In this document: positions 1 through 9,229 of the stretch, in pieces
Numbering within the stretch: position 1 is the first letter of the stretch
How the letters are laid out: each line of letters opens with the position of its first letter
Source of the DNA: JBBABP01 sp041657585
Lineage (GTDB): Bacteria; Patescibacteriota; Gracilibacteria; Absconditabacterales; Absconditicoccaceae
Assembly (NCBI GenBank): GCA_041657585.1
Contig: JBBABP010000009.1
Coordinates: forward strand, 1 to 25,065
Direction of reading: 5' to 3'
Length of the DNA stretch: 25,065 bases
Notes under the pieces: model-generated
What the model was told of the DNA's origin: nothing
What the model saw: only the letters and a program-made list of their open reading frames with translations
Database searches by the model: none
Position numbers and translations under genes: made by a program

Positions 1-111
1 AACAATCTTCCTATGAAATGTCTTTCTTATTTAACTCCGTATGAATATATTAATCAATTTATTGTTAATTTAAATACTAATTTGATACTTTATAACAAAG
101 TGGTGCAATAG
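1..111 (+). CDS. IS30-like transposase, C-terminal end (partial)
   Basis: Frame 1 is open from the window edge to a TAG stop at 109-111 and gives 36 residues beginning NNLPMKCLSYLTPYEYI. This resembles the end of IS30-family DDE transposases, where NNRPRKCLGY-TP-E-F is typical. The catalytic part would lie to the left of the window, so it cannot be told whether the element is intact. No terminal inverted repeat is obvious just after the stop. The fragment has no UGA, CGA or CGG, so it does not show which code it uses. The family call rests on this short motif only; a related integrase-type transposase is possible. Confidence 0.5.
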   Translation, partial: NNLPMKCLSYLTPYEYINQFIVNLNTNLILYNKVVQ

Positions 112-116
112 ACTTG

Positions 117-145
117 AATATGTTCCTTTTTTATTTTAACATATT
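117..145. terminator. possible bidirectional hairpin between convergent genes
   Basis: An 8-base inverted repeat (aatatgtt at 117-124, aacatatt at 138-145) encloses a T-rich loop. It lies exactly between the transposase stop (111) and the stop of the minus-strand polymerase-like gene (151). The stem is all A/T except one pair, so it is weak; position is the main argument. Confidence 0.35.
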
Positions 146-150
146 ATTAA

Positions 151-1536
151 TTATTTGTCATAAAAAGTCAATGTTTTTTTCGTTTTCAAAGATTTCTGAT
201 AGATAGCGAAACAAAGTCCAAATAATGCCATAAATGGATAAACAATCATTCTGTCTACAAAACTATGAAGAACCATTCATTCTATACTTAATCAAAAAAG
301 TCATAATGAAAATGCAAAAACCATTGTTCAATAAAATCTGGTTTTTTTAATTATTTTTTGTTTTTTTTCATGTTCATCTTGATATGCTTTGTATCCTATT
401 CGATGCAGATAAAGATACAAAAACATTCGTCATAAAAATCCAAATATTCAATATTCTATCCATATTTGCATAAACTGATTTTCTGGATTGTAGTCAGATC
501 AATTTTTTATTTGGTAAGAAGCTGGTCATACGCTTCAAGCTCACTGTCCCCAAATTGGTTTTTTGAGTATATCGTTAAATGCAGTTAATATGCGTCTGAC
601 GTGTCAGGTATTTGAAAATTGTCTTGAAATAATTTGATCTTTGCCGATATATGTCACTACTCCAAAAATTAATAGTAATGGTAAAAAAGAATATAGTCAG
701 ATTTTTCGGAATTTTTTTTTAAATTGCAAAAATATCAGGACTAAAGTTTGTATAATCCAAGCTATTCGAGCCGCTCTAGAAAAAGTAGAAAGCATCGCCA
801 AGCCGAAAAAAAATCATCGCAGAGCTATTTCATCTCGTTTTTTGTTTTTGAAAAATAATATGAAAAAAATTGGCCAAAAAGCCACAAGAAAAAATCCTCG
901 GTTTATCGGTCTTTCAAACAAAAATTGATTGCGTGCGTATCAGGCATTATATTGAGTATGATAAGTTGTTGGTGGGGGGCTACCAATTTTACCTTCAACG
1001 CTATATTGATCATATCAAGCAAATTCCAAAAGCCTTGGAATAATCCAAATAATTCATCGTCGAACTATACTTAGTACAAGCAATGTTTTTAAGCTTTTAT
1101 TGTATCGTTTGACCAAATTAATTTCTTTGGTTCACAAAAAAATATAGCTTATCATAAAAAAAACTATAAAAATTAGAAATCCTGTCATAGAATATCTGAT
1201 TGATATTATGTAAGTTCAAAGTCAATTTTGATTGATGAAAATGGAAACCAGAAAAGTCACAAAAATCGTTAAAATAAAAATCAACGTAAAATCTTTTAAA
1301 ATAAAGTTTTGCCAAAATTCTTTTAATTTGTTTGTTTTGTAAAAATAATATCCTAAGAATCAAATAAGTCAGACCAAGATAATTTCTTTCCATGCTCGAA
1401 TTATGTTTCGAATTCCTCAACTAAGATTTAATTTGTATGTGACGAAGGTTTGTAAAAAAAACTGCAACAAAAGTCAGATTAAAAAAAATTTTATAATTAT
1501 TGTTAGGGTTTTGATTATTTTTTCTGAGTTAAACAT
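151..1536 (-). CDS. O-antigen ligase/polymerase-like multi-spanning membrane protein
   Basis: 461 residues with UGA=Gly and CGA=Trp. Most of the protein is hydrophobic, about ten membrane segments. Family landmarks of the Wzy/WaaL group (O-antigen ligase, PF04932-like) are visible: TFSRAAW (251-257), a loop with a GQGAGSVGPA stretch (330-339), PENQFMQIWIEYG (351-363), and a late LHSFVD (423-428). Such proteins join or polymerise lipid-linked glycans at the outer face of the membrane. The ATG at 1536 is the first good start; there is no Shine-Dalgarno. Reading CGA as Trp removes two adjacent arginines from a membrane helix near residue 159 and restores the SRxAW pattern. It lies downstream of mraY on the same strand, 160 bases away across a repeat element. 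Whether it polymerises or ligates cannot be told from sequence. Its gene partner may be the flippase at the other end of the window. Confidence 0.8.
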
Positions 1537-1612
1537 GAAAATAAATAGAAAATAAAATGCTTCGCGGACTCACTTTTTGGCATTGCCTTCTATATTTTCT
1601 GGCAGAAGTAAT

Positions 1613-1684
1613 ATTAAACGTTTAAATCAAGATTGCTTCGTCGCCAAAAAGCTCCCTGCCTACCGCAGGCAGGCTCGCAATGAC
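1613..1684. repeat. palindromic dispersed repeat, copy A
   Basis: This intergenic block shares the core gattgcttcgtcgc and the end ctcgcaatgac with copy B at 15470-15579; about 30 bases before the core also match closely. It carries a 19-base hairpin (1655-1673) that is the exact reverse complement of 19793-19811. The GC-rich hairpin stands out in AT-rich surroundings. A degraded left arm may reach back to about 1559. It looks like a REP or MITE-type non-coding element. Confidence 0.7.
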
Positions 1685-1696
1685 GATTATTTGTTT

Positions 1697-2779
1697 CTAT
1701 TTTATAAAACTTCAATTAAATTGGTAGAATAATAATATTATTGTCACTGCCACAAGCAATCATTGAATCATCCATGCTTTCATTACGATTGTGGTTTCAT
1801 TTACTCATCTATGCTCAAATAAATGATGTAGAGGAGAAACTGCAAAAAGTTTTCTGCCAAATCTTTTTTTCCAAATTATTTGTAAAAAACTTGAAGCAAC
1901 ATCTATAATAAAAAGCAAAAATAAAATAATAAAAGGAATCAGAATTCACATTCTCATATTTAAAATATATAGTAGACAAGACATTAATCATCATAAAGCA
2001 AAAGCTCAACTATCTCACATAAATATTTTTGCAGGATGAATATTGTAAAACATAAATGCAGTTAAGATTGCTATTATGATTCCTAAAAATGTTGTAGCTA
2101 TATAAGTTTGATTGAAAAATAAAACAATTGCTAACACAAAAAATATCATCATCAACAATCATCAGGCCAATCCATCAAGTCAATCTGTGATATTAATTGC
2201 ATTCACTATGCTGATTGTTATGAAAAATGTTAAAATTGGATATAAAATTCATATATGAAATTCTCAGCTTATTGGCCATAAATTGATATAATCTATTCAT
2301 AATTTGGAATAAAACCATNNNNNNNNNNACCATCGTGAAATAAATGTTGCAAAAATTACCATTCAAATTAATTTTGCTTTTGCGCTTAATCATTTTACTT
2401 TGCCGTGTCATTTGATATTCAAAATATCATCTATAAGTCAAATCAATCACATAGAAAAAAATCAGAATATTAATATGTAAGTTTCTGGTCTTGCAATCAA
2501 ACTATTTTTGATAAATCAATATTTTTGGATCACAAAAGACAGTAATATCATTATTAGCATAACAAAAATAATTATTCATCATCACATTGTTGGCGTTCAT
2601 TGTTTGTGTTGATGCATACTAGAAAAAATTTTTGATTTTTCTCATGTAACTGCTTCTTCACGGATAGTTTTTCATAATTTATATTTTTTGAGTATTTTTA
2701 TATAAATTGGATATAAAAATCGTGAAATTAGAAAAGCTATAAGCGAAAATAATAAAATGTTATTTAGTTTGATAAGCAT
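1697..2779 (-). CDS. mraY: phospho-N-acetylmuramoyl-pentapeptide transferase
   Basis: 360 residues, normal family length. MraY transfers phospho-MurNAc-pentapeptide from UDP to undecaprenyl phosphate, making lipid I at the inner face of the membrane. All signature blocks are present: GTPTMGG (61-67), the Asp pair in GLIDDI (117-118), NITDGLDGLAGG (196-207), FMGDSGA (253-259) and SPLHHLFE (315-322). Many of these glycines are UGA. About ten membrane helices are expected. The ATG at 2779 leaves the usual spacing of about 60 residues before GTPTMGG. A 10-N assembly gap (2319-2328) falls at residues 151-154, and frame and length fit with the gap as drawn. It indicates real peptidoglycan synthesis and fits the LCP and transglycosylase genes in this window. 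Confidence 0.97.
2319..2328. other. assembly gap (10 N) inside mraY
   Basis: Ten N bases interrupt mraY. Codons on both sides are in the same frame, so the true gap is probably 10 bases or differs by a multiple of three. It looks like a scaffold join. Confidence 0.9.
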
Positions 2780-2815
2780 TGATTGAAATTAAATTTTAAA
2801 TTGTGTTATTATGTA

Positions 2816-2840
2816 TTCATCCCTGCTAAAGCAGGGTGAA
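2816..2840. other. hairpin in the divergent mraY / USP-like intergenic region
   Basis: ttca-t-ccctgc-taaa-gcaggg-tgaa forms a stem of ten pairs with one bulged base, about 40 bases upstream of the mraY start. The region 2780-3044 otherwise holds AT-rich sequence and a 10-base direct repeat atgtattcat (2811-2820 and 2909-2918). Without a T-tract it is more likely a leader hairpin or repeat remnant than a terminator. Confidence 0.4.
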
Positions 2841-2972
2841 CAAATACGATAAATGTAAATTGATCATAATGATTGTGCGTTATTATAATTATTTTTAATA
2901 ACACTACTATGTATTCATTTTTGGGATTTTATTTCAAGGCTTTTGTGAACTTGACAAAAATGAAAAAGGCAT

Positions 2973-3001
2973 TGATTTTTGTTTTTATTTATGTATATAC
3001 A
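2973..3001 (+). promoter_or_regulatory. candidate sigma-70-type promoter for the USP-like gene
   Basis: TTGATT (2973-2978) and TATACA (2996-3001) are 17 bases apart and lie about 45 bases before the start at 3045. A TTGACA at 2951-2956 has no matching -10 box. Chance matches are common in such AT-rich DNA. Confidence 0.35.
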
Positions 3002-3044
3002 CGATTCAAATAAAATTAAAATATAAACTAAAATTAATTAAATT

Positions 3045-3872
3045 ATGCACAAGAAAGAAGAAAATGTAATGGTTGTTCTTGATTTGAACAAACCAAAAGA
3101 ATCTTTATTAAAAACCGTAAAATTTGCTTCTGATTTTGCTTTCAGAGCGAATAAAGATTTAGTTATTTGGTACAATGAAAAAAATTCAGGAAGATGGAGA
3201 GATCTAATTGAAATAAAGTTTTCCATTTGTAATGAATATCCTATTGATGTTAGGATTAGTAGAGAAAAACATAATTTTCTCAAAAACACTTATCAAAACA
3301 TAATAGAAAAAGAAAATGTGAAATTTGTTATAGTTAGTAAAGATTATTATATTTCGGGGAGAAAAAAAATAATTCCTATAAATGTAAAAACATTTACTGA
3401 TAATATTATTTCACTTATTTCTTCTGTTTCTGTACCAGTAATTATTGCTCCTGAGAATGAAAATATTGCAATAAAAAAAATTATCACTCCTGTTGATCGC
3501 ACTGGCAAGGTGCAAAAATATTCTTTTGTCATCATGCTTTTGGGTCTTTATGAAGGCGCAAAATTGCGGCTTTTTGTCCAGAACTCTAAAAATGAGTTCG
3601 ACAAGGATAAAATAGCTACTTATTTGAGGCATGCTAACAAGTATTTAACCGAATCTTTGGTGGAATACGATTTGATTTATGCAAAAAACAAATCAGAATT
3701 TTCTCATCATTTATTGAGATTTGCTTTTAAAAAAAGCGATATGATTGTTCTTGAAACAAATAGCGCTACTTCTTCCAAATTAAAGAAAATAATTGGAGAA
3801 GTTGGAATTAATGATGATTGCGTGATTGTTTTTGTCCCTACAAAAATGATGGGCAATATTAGTTGGAAATAA
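3045..3872 (+). CDS. tandem universal-stress-protein-like protein
   Basis: 275 residues. Two alpha/beta units are visible. The first starts at about residue 9 (VMVVLDLNKPKESLLK) and ends near VSVPVIIAP. The second starts near KKIITPVDRTGK and ends VIVFVPT. This is the UspA-like layout of a strand with an acidic residue, a helix, and a closing PV-hydrophobic strand. Clear G-2x-G-9x-G(S/T) nucleotide-binding motifs are not evident, so ATP binding is doubtful. USP proteins are cytosolic stress factors; the exact role is unknown. All eight glycines use GGN and there is no UGA, unlike the neighbours, and it ends at its own terminator. It may have come from a standard-code donor. Its one CGG codon (KL-CGG-LF) could be Arg or Trp. 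Confidence 0.7.
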   Translation: MHKKEENVMVVLDLNKPKESLLKTVKFASDFAFRANKDLVIWYNEKNSGRWRDLIEIKFSICNEYPIDVRISREKHNFLKNTYQNIIEKENVKFVIVSKDYYISGRKKIIPINVKTFTDNIISLISSVSVPVIIAPENENIAIKKIITPVDRTGKVQKYSFVIMLLGLYEGAKLRLFVQNSKNEFDKDKIATYLRHANKYLTESLVEYDLIYAKNKSEFSHHLLRFAFKKSDMIVLETNSATSSKLKKIIGEVGINDDCVIVFVPTKMMGNISWK

Positions 3873-3880
3873 GATTAATA

Positions 3881-3910
3881 AATTGACGGTTATTTTCCGT
3901 CAATTTTTTT
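3881..3910 (+). terminator. rho-independent terminator
   Basis: A perfect 9-bp stem (aattgacgg / ccgtcaatt) with a 7-base loop runs straight into a T-tract ending at 3910. It closes the USP-like gene 9 bases after its stop. Confidence 0.85.
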
Positions 3911-3923
3911 TAATAAAAAACTC

Positions 3924-3951
3924 TTGAAATTTATAAAAAATTTTTTATAAA
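3924..3951 (+). promoter_or_regulatory. promoter for groES-groEL
   Basis: TTGAAA (3924-3929) and TATAAA (3946-3951) with a 16-base spacer, right after the previous terminator and about 105 bases before groES. No CIRCE operator (HrcA site) is seen nearby. Confidence 0.55.
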
Positions 3952-4055
3952 TAGCACGTGAAGGTTTTTTGTGATATATGAAAATATTATGAAAAAAATT
4001 TAATTAATTTGTTATTTAAATTTCTTTCAGCTTTTATTTTTTTAATATAAATAAT

Positions 4056-4355
4056 ATGACAGAAAAAGGCACTAAACTTATTCCATTGGAAGATCACATT
4101 TTGATTGAAGCGATGGAGGAAGAAAATAAAAGTAAAGCTTGAATTATTTTGCCTGATAGTAAAGAAAAACCAAGTAAATGAAAAGTTGTGGCTGTGGGAA
4201 ACTGAAAAATTTTGGATAATTGATCTAGATGAGCAATTGATATTAAAGTCTGAGACGTCGTTTATTTTACAAAATATGCACCAGATGAAATTGAGTTTGA
4301 ATGAATGAAATATTTGATAATTAAACAATCTTCTATTTTGGCAAAACAAAATTAA
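4056..4355 (+). CDS. groES: co-chaperonin GroES
   Basis: 99 residues, normal size. GroES caps the GroEL ring during ATP-driven protein folding in the cytoplasm. It starts MTEKGTKLIPLEDHILIEAM, has the mobile-loop region with KAGIILPD (about 27-34), and the typical core GKVVAVGNG followed by DIKVGDVVYF. Seven glycines in these motifs are UGA, so a standard code cuts the protein after residue 28. It opens the three-gene cluster with groEL. The start is fixed by the alignable N-terminus; the leader is AT-rich without Shine-Dalgarno. Confidence 0.96.
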
Positions 4356-4385
4356 AGTATTTTTTTATTTGTTTAATTACAGATA

Positions 4386-4556
4386 ATGTGACATTGAAGT
4401 GCGCATATCTATATTCATCTAAATAAATGTTTGCCAATTGAAAAAATAAATAGAAAATTGGATAAAATTGCTTTGGAATGAAAAATAGATGAAATAAAAG
4501 AAAAAATAATAAATAAAATAAAATCTATATTTCAAAAAGCTAAACAAGAAATTTAA
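4386..4556 (+). CDS. unknown 56-residue protein between groES and groEL
   Basis: A short frame that opens only with UGA=Gly: MGHGSAHIYIHLNKC at the start, then a long charged, probably helical tail rich in K, I and E ending FQKAKQEI. It begins 30 bases after the groES stop and ends 61 bases before groEL, on the same strand, so it is likely cotranscribed. No signal peptide or membrane segment is seen. I recognise no family. The three UGA codons used as glycine and the A-rich codon use match the neighbours. It could be a chance frame because it is short, but its position in a normally two-gene operon makes it worth listing. Confidence 0.5.
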
Positions 4557-4617
4557 TAAGATAAAAAAAATTTTATTAATTTTTTGTGGAGTATTTTATA
4601 TATTAATTTAAATAACA

Positions 4618-6273
4618 ATGAGTAAATTAATTCATTATTGAGATGATGCTAGGAAAGAAATTTTTGCTGGCATAGAAATAGTTGCAAATGCTGTGAAAGC
4701 CACAATGTGACCTAAATGAAGAAATGTGATTTTGGAAAAATCATATTGAGGACCAACAATAACTAATGATTGAGTAACTGTTGCAAAAGAAATTGAATTG
4801 GAAAACAAATCTCACAATATTGGTGCTTCAATGATCAAAGAATCTGCAGAAAAAACTAATAAAGAAGCTTGAGATTGAACTACAACTACGGTTTTGCTTG
4901 CATATGCAATGGCAAAAGAATGATTGAGATATATTCGTTCTTGAGTTAATCCATTTGCGCTTGGTAGATGACTTCATAAGGCAGTAAATGAGCTTGTTCA
5001 AGAATTAAAAAAGAAAACTAAAAAAATTAAGAATAAAGAAGAAATTAAACAAGTTGCAACTATATCTGCTCAAGATGAGGAGGTTGGAACTTTAATAGCT
5101 GATGTCATGGAAGAAATTTGACATGATGGAACTATCACTGTTGAGGAATGAAAAACAATTTGACTTACAAAAGAAATCAAAACATGAATGCAATTTGATC
5201 AGTGATATACTTCACCATATTTTGTTACAGATTCTCAGAGAATGGAAGCTACAATTGAGAAACCTTATATTTTAGTTACAGATAAAAAAATATCTTCTAT
5301 TAAAGATATTTTGCAAATTTTGGAGTCTATTGCCATGAGTGGTAAAAAAGAAATTGTGATTATTGCTGATGATATAGAATGAGAAGCATTAGCTTCACTT
5401 GTATTAAATAAAATTAGGTGAATGTTGAATGTAATTGCTATCAAGGCACCAGGATTTGGAGATCGTAAAAAAGAAATGTTAAAAGATATTGCTACTGTTA
5501 CTGGAGCCATAATGATTACTGGAGAACTTTGACTAAAACTTGAAGATACAAAAATTGATATGCTTGGTAAAGCTGATAAAGTAATTTGTACAAAAGATGA
5601 TACTATAATTGTTGATTGAGATTGAAATCAAGAAGAAATTGAATCAAGAGCTAACAGTATTAGAGTTCAAATTGAAAATACTACTTCAGATTACGACAAG
5701 GAAAAATTTCAAGAGAGGTTAGCTAAACTTGTTGGTTGAGTAGCTGTTATTAAAGTTTGAGCTGCCACTGAAATGGAAATGAAAAATAAAAAATATAAAA
5801 TTGAAGATGCATTAAATGCAACTAGAGCTGCAGTGGAAGAAGGAATTGTAACATGATGATGATCAGCTTTGCTTCAACTTTCTAAGTGACTTGAAAAATT
5901 TAAACTTGATAACGAAGAAGAGCAAATTGCTGTTGAAATAGTAAAAAATGCTATTCAATATCCAGTAATTCAAATAGCAAATAATGCTGGTTTTAAATGA
6001 GATTGGATTGTGGAAAAAATAAAAGAATCAGATGATTTTAATTATTGATTTGATGCAAAAGAATGAAATTTCAAAGATTTATTTAAAGCTTGAATTATAG
6101 ATCCTGCAAAAGTTTTGAGAGTTGCACTTGAAAATTCCGTTTCTGTTGCTGCAATGTTTTTGACTACAGATGTTGTTATTGTAGATTCTCCAAAAAAAGA
6201 ATGATGCGATTCTTGTAATCATTCATCTTGATCTTCAATGTGAGGTGGTATGTGAGGCATGGATATGTATTAA
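4618..6273 (+). CDS. groEL: chaperonin GroEL
   Basis: 551 residues, normal length. GroEL is the double-ring ATPase chamber that folds proteins with GroES. Motifs in order: VKATMGPKGRNV near residue 25, NDGVTVAKEIEL near 50, GDGTTTTVLLAYAMA near 85, the apical domain with TPYFVTD-type sequence (here SPYFVTDSQRMEA) near 200, APGFGDRKKEM near 280, VEEGIVTGGGSALL near 405, and a GGGMGGMDMY tail. By my count about 34 glycines are UGA and about 18 are GGN, the clearest UGA=Gly evidence in the window. An unusual CDSCNH stretch (about 530-535) sits before the Gly-Met tail. The same-strand groES and terminator at 6301 define the operon. Confidence 0.98.
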
Positions 6274-6300
6274 AAAAATAAATAATTAATAATTAAATAA

Positions 6301-6328
6301 AAAAAGCTGACATTGGTCGGCTTTTTTG
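6301..6328 (+). terminator. rho-independent terminator after groEL
   Basis: Stem agctgac / gtcggct (6305-6311 and 6316-6322, one G-T pair) with a 4-base loop, followed by six T bases. It lies 30 bases past the groEL stop and may also serve the convergent HD gene. Confidence 0.8.
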
Positions 6329-6351
6329 TAAATAAGAAATATATTTATATT

Positions 6352-7422
6352 TTAAATTAGTCTTAATTTTAATTTTTCAATTTCTTGGATTATAAGTTTA
6401 TATGCAGTTAGGTTTCTTTTTCAGGCTACATGTAAGAAATATTTTATTGTTTCTTCAATTTTGCGTTGAAGTTTTTCTTCTGTCAAATAATTACTATCTC
6501 TAAGGTTATGAATTCTATCTGCAAATTTAACATCTAAATAATCGTCGTTGAGATTGTCTAAATGTCCAAAATAATCTTTGTTTCTTCTGTTTTTTCATTC
6601 TTTTTCTAAATTAGATTTTACATGTAATTCTTTTGCATTGTTGTATTCAAAAAATTCATCATCAGTTAAATATTCTTTCCAATCTTTTTTGCTCAATATC
6701 GTAACTCATGTTGAAATATATTCTCAATAAATTCTTTCAATTACGTCAGCGTATTCTGGTATGTCTTCTTGGACATCATGTAGTAATCAAATTAGAATTT
6801 TGTTTAAATTTGGATTTGGTAATTCTCTAAGAAGAATTTCCATTGTTCATTTTAAATGTTCAAAATATTTTTCATTGTTTTCTCTTTTTTCATCTTTAAA
6901 TGCTAATTTCATAAGAGAATATGCTTGATCAAAAAGATACATTTCATGTTGTACTTTTTTATCTTTCTTAGTAAGTCATTGGGGATAATAAATTTTTTCA
7001 ACAATTTCGTCGTAATATTTTTCGATTGACCTTAAATTTTGATTAAATTGTTCTTGTATATTTCAAAGGGCATTAATGAAATTTAACGCTTGATCATCTG
7101 CAACAACAATATACCCTTTTATTTGACAATACATAATAAATCAAATCAGTCTTCTAAACTTTGACTTAGATGACAATATGGAATTGTAATTATATTTTGA
7201 TCAATGTGCTCTATTGAATTGGGCTAATAAAAATTTTAAAGCACGGTTTGTAGATACATTTATTTCTGCTGGTATTTGATCTTTTATTTCAAGTTTAAAT
7301 GGTTTTATATTCAAAAGTTTCTCTGCATTGTGAGATAATGAATCAATAATTTTTTTATTTTTGAGATTATCATCTCAATTTAAATTTTTCTTATCTTTTT
7401 CTCTATCAAATATATCGTTCAT
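6352..7422 (-). CDS. HD-domain protein related to SpoT-type (p)ppGpp hydrolases
   Basis: 356 residues. The C-terminal half carries an HD domain of RelA/SpoT type: H189 in YFEHLKG, H215-D216 in LLHDVQED, and D302 in VKFADRIHNLR, the usual metal ligands. SpoT-type hydrolases remove pyrophosphate from (p)ppGpp. No synthetase or TGS domain follows, so if the activity is right this is a hydrolase-only protein. The N-terminal 180 residues are soluble, charged and unrecognised. It stands alone, convergent with groEL and divergent from frr, with its own promoter at 7457-7484. Glycines are mixed UGA and GGN. Another HD phosphohydrolase role is possible. Confidence 0.75.
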
Positions 7423-7456
7423 TGTTTTTTGAAAAAATATTAAATATATTTATTAT

Positions 7457-7484
7457 TTTATACATAAAAGACGCTAAAAGTCAA
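7457..7484 (-). promoter_or_regulatory. promoter for the HD-domain gene
   Basis: On the minus strand TTGACT (7484-7479), a 16-base spacer and TATAAA (7462-7457), about 35 bases before the start at 7422. Both boxes are near consensus. Confidence 0.65.
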
Positions 7485-7643
7485 TCCGTAATTTGTAAAT
7501 AAAAAAATCAGTGGTATGTTTACATAATACTGTGCTGTATTTCAACAAATGGTTGAGTTAAATAAAAACCTCTTTAAGAAATCAATATGATGCATAAATT
7601 ATAAATATTGAACGTTTAAATTATTTTTTTGTTCTATTATTTA

Positions 7644-7671
7644 TTGCAAATCAGATATATTTAATTATAAA
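7644..7671 (+). promoter_or_regulatory. promoter for frr
   Basis: TTGCAA (7644-7649), a 16-base spacer and TATAAA (7666-7671), 40 bases before the frr start. The rest of the intergenic region 7423-7711 shows no other clear signal. Confidence 0.5.
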
Positions 7672-7711
7672 ACATTTCGAAGAAAATATTTTACTCTTTA
7701 CAAAAAAATTA

Positions 7712-8260
7712 ATGGATATTTCAGGGTATAGACAACAAATGGACAAATCTATATCTTATTTGTTAAATGAATTAAAATCTTTGCAAGTTTGAAGGGCTTC
7801 TGTTTGATTGATAGAAAATATCAATGTAGAAGCGAGTTATTGAATGATGAAAATTCCTCAAATGGCACACGTAACTTTGATGGATGCTCAAACATTAAAA
7901 ATTGAACCTTGGGACAAAAATGAAACAAAACACATTGAAAAAGCAATTTACGATAGCAATAGCTGATTAACTCCGAAAAACGAATGAGCTTATGTAATTG
8001 TAAAAATTCCTGCATTGACACAGGAAAGAAGATTAGAAATTTCGAAACAAGTAAAAGCTATGTGAGAAGATATTAAGGCTCGTGTTAGATTAATTAGACA
8101 AGACGCAATCAAAGATAGTAAAAAATTATTTGACGATAAACAAATCTGAGAAGATGAAAATAAAAGAAATGAAAAAGATATAGATGCTTTGACCAAATCT
8201 ATGAATGAAAAAGTAGATGAATTGATAAAAAATAAAACTGATGAAATTATGAAAGTATAA
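7712..8260 (+). CDS. frr: ribosome recycling factor
   Basis: 182 residues, close to the family's usual 185. With EF-G it splits the ribosome from mRNA after termination. The hallmark LNELKSLQVGRASVGLIENI block (about 18-37) and the C-terminal RRLEISKQVKAMGEDIKARVR-like helix region (from about residue 108) are present, and the three-helix bundle layout is complete. Glycines in VGRAS and elsewhere are UGA. The ATG at 7712 gives the normal short N-terminus. It heads the plus-strand run to yidC, which follows 79 bases later. Confidence 0.95.
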
Positions 8261-8339
8261 AAGACCTAAGGGTATTATAGTTTATAGTGACGAGTGACTT
8301 ATTTATATTCCTACTTTTAATTATTTAAAATAAAAATTT

Positions 8340-9131
8340 ATGAATATTTTTTCTTTGTTATTTATGGAAATTTTGTATCGTCCAATATTTAATATTCTTG
8401 TTATATTTTTGGCTATATTTTGATGAAATCTTTGAATTGCTATTATTCTTTTGACTTTGACTGTTAGATTTTTGATGGTTAAACAAACTTTGATGTGAAA
8501 TGATATGCAAAAATGAATGGCTGATTTACAACCAAAATTACAAGAACTTCAAGAAAAACACAAAGATGATCCAAAAAAATTATCTGCAGAGACTATGAAA
8601 CTTTTTAAAACAAGTGGAAAATGACCATTAAAGTGATGTCTTATGCTACTTATACAAATACCAGTGTTTTTGTGACTATATTATGTTATTAGAAAAATAT
8701 CTTTTGATCAGATTCCATCTACTTGGCTATATAGTTTTTTTAATTGATTTGGCGTTCATTATTTAGATCCAAAAAACATAAGTCATAGCTTTTTGTGAAT
8801 GAATTTATTAGCTACACATAATGTTTGGTTGACTGTTATTGCTTCTATATTTACTTATTTGCAAACAAAATTGACAACAATTGCCAAGCCAGCAACACCA
8901 ACTATTCCAGGTCAAAAGATCCCTGATATGTGAAAAATGATGTGATTTATGAATATATTTATGGTGATAATGATATGATCTTTTGTTTGGAGCATGAATG
9001 CTGGAGTTTGACTTTATATAGTGACTACAACATTATTTAGCGTTTGCCAATATGCTTATCAATATAGGGCTTTGTTAAAAATTAAGCGATTGGAATTTAT
9101 CAATAAAGGACAGGGAATAGTTATAAAATAG
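8340..9131 (+). CDS. yidC: YidC/Oxa1-type membrane protein insertase
   Basis: 263 residues. It inserts proteins into the inner membrane alone or with SecYEG. It is the short form without the large periplasmic domain of proteobacterial YidC: about five membrane helices, with the key Arg at residue 43 (LTVRFLM) in the hydrophilic groove, a cytosolic helical hairpin (LQPKLQELQEKHKDDPKKL) and PLKGCLMLLIQIPVFLGLY. There is no lipobox at the N-terminus. Many glycines are UGA; one CGA lies in the C-terminal tail. It is followed by secF after 98 bases, so two export factors sit together. The TAG stop overlaps the first base of a seven-base repeat tract. Confidence 0.95.
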
Positions 9132-9200
9132 TCGATAGTCTTTAGTCTTTAGTTGTTAGTTAACAAATTCCTATTTCCGAATTCCAGATTCCCAGTTAGT
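9131..9200. repeat. heptanucleotide-periodic tract between yidC and secF
   Basis: Ten consecutive 7-base units can be laid out without a break. First come five GTCTTTA-like units (two identical, at 9138-9151), then units of AATTCCN type. It starts at the last base of the yidC stop and ends 29 bases before secF. The second half is the reverse complement of the unit type seen at 15389-15458. Confidence 0.7.
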
Positions 9201-9229
9201 TTGTTTTAAAATTTTAAAATATTTTTGAT

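Noticed and set aside
641..928. 95-residue plus-strand open frame that looks slightly like a transposase start
   Set aside because: It lies opposite the polymerase-like gene, whose minus-strand frame reads through 151-1536 with family motifs. The plus frame is a shadow.
1118..1420. Possible frameshift in the polymerase-like gene near 1120 and separate 100-residue frame
   Set aside because: Careful counting of the seven-A run at 1136-1142 shows the minus frame is continuous; the 100-residue frame is another reading frame.
3873..4055. CIRCE/HrcA operator before groES
   Set aside because: No TTAGCACTC-N9-GAGTGCTAA or near match; only a lone agcac was seen.
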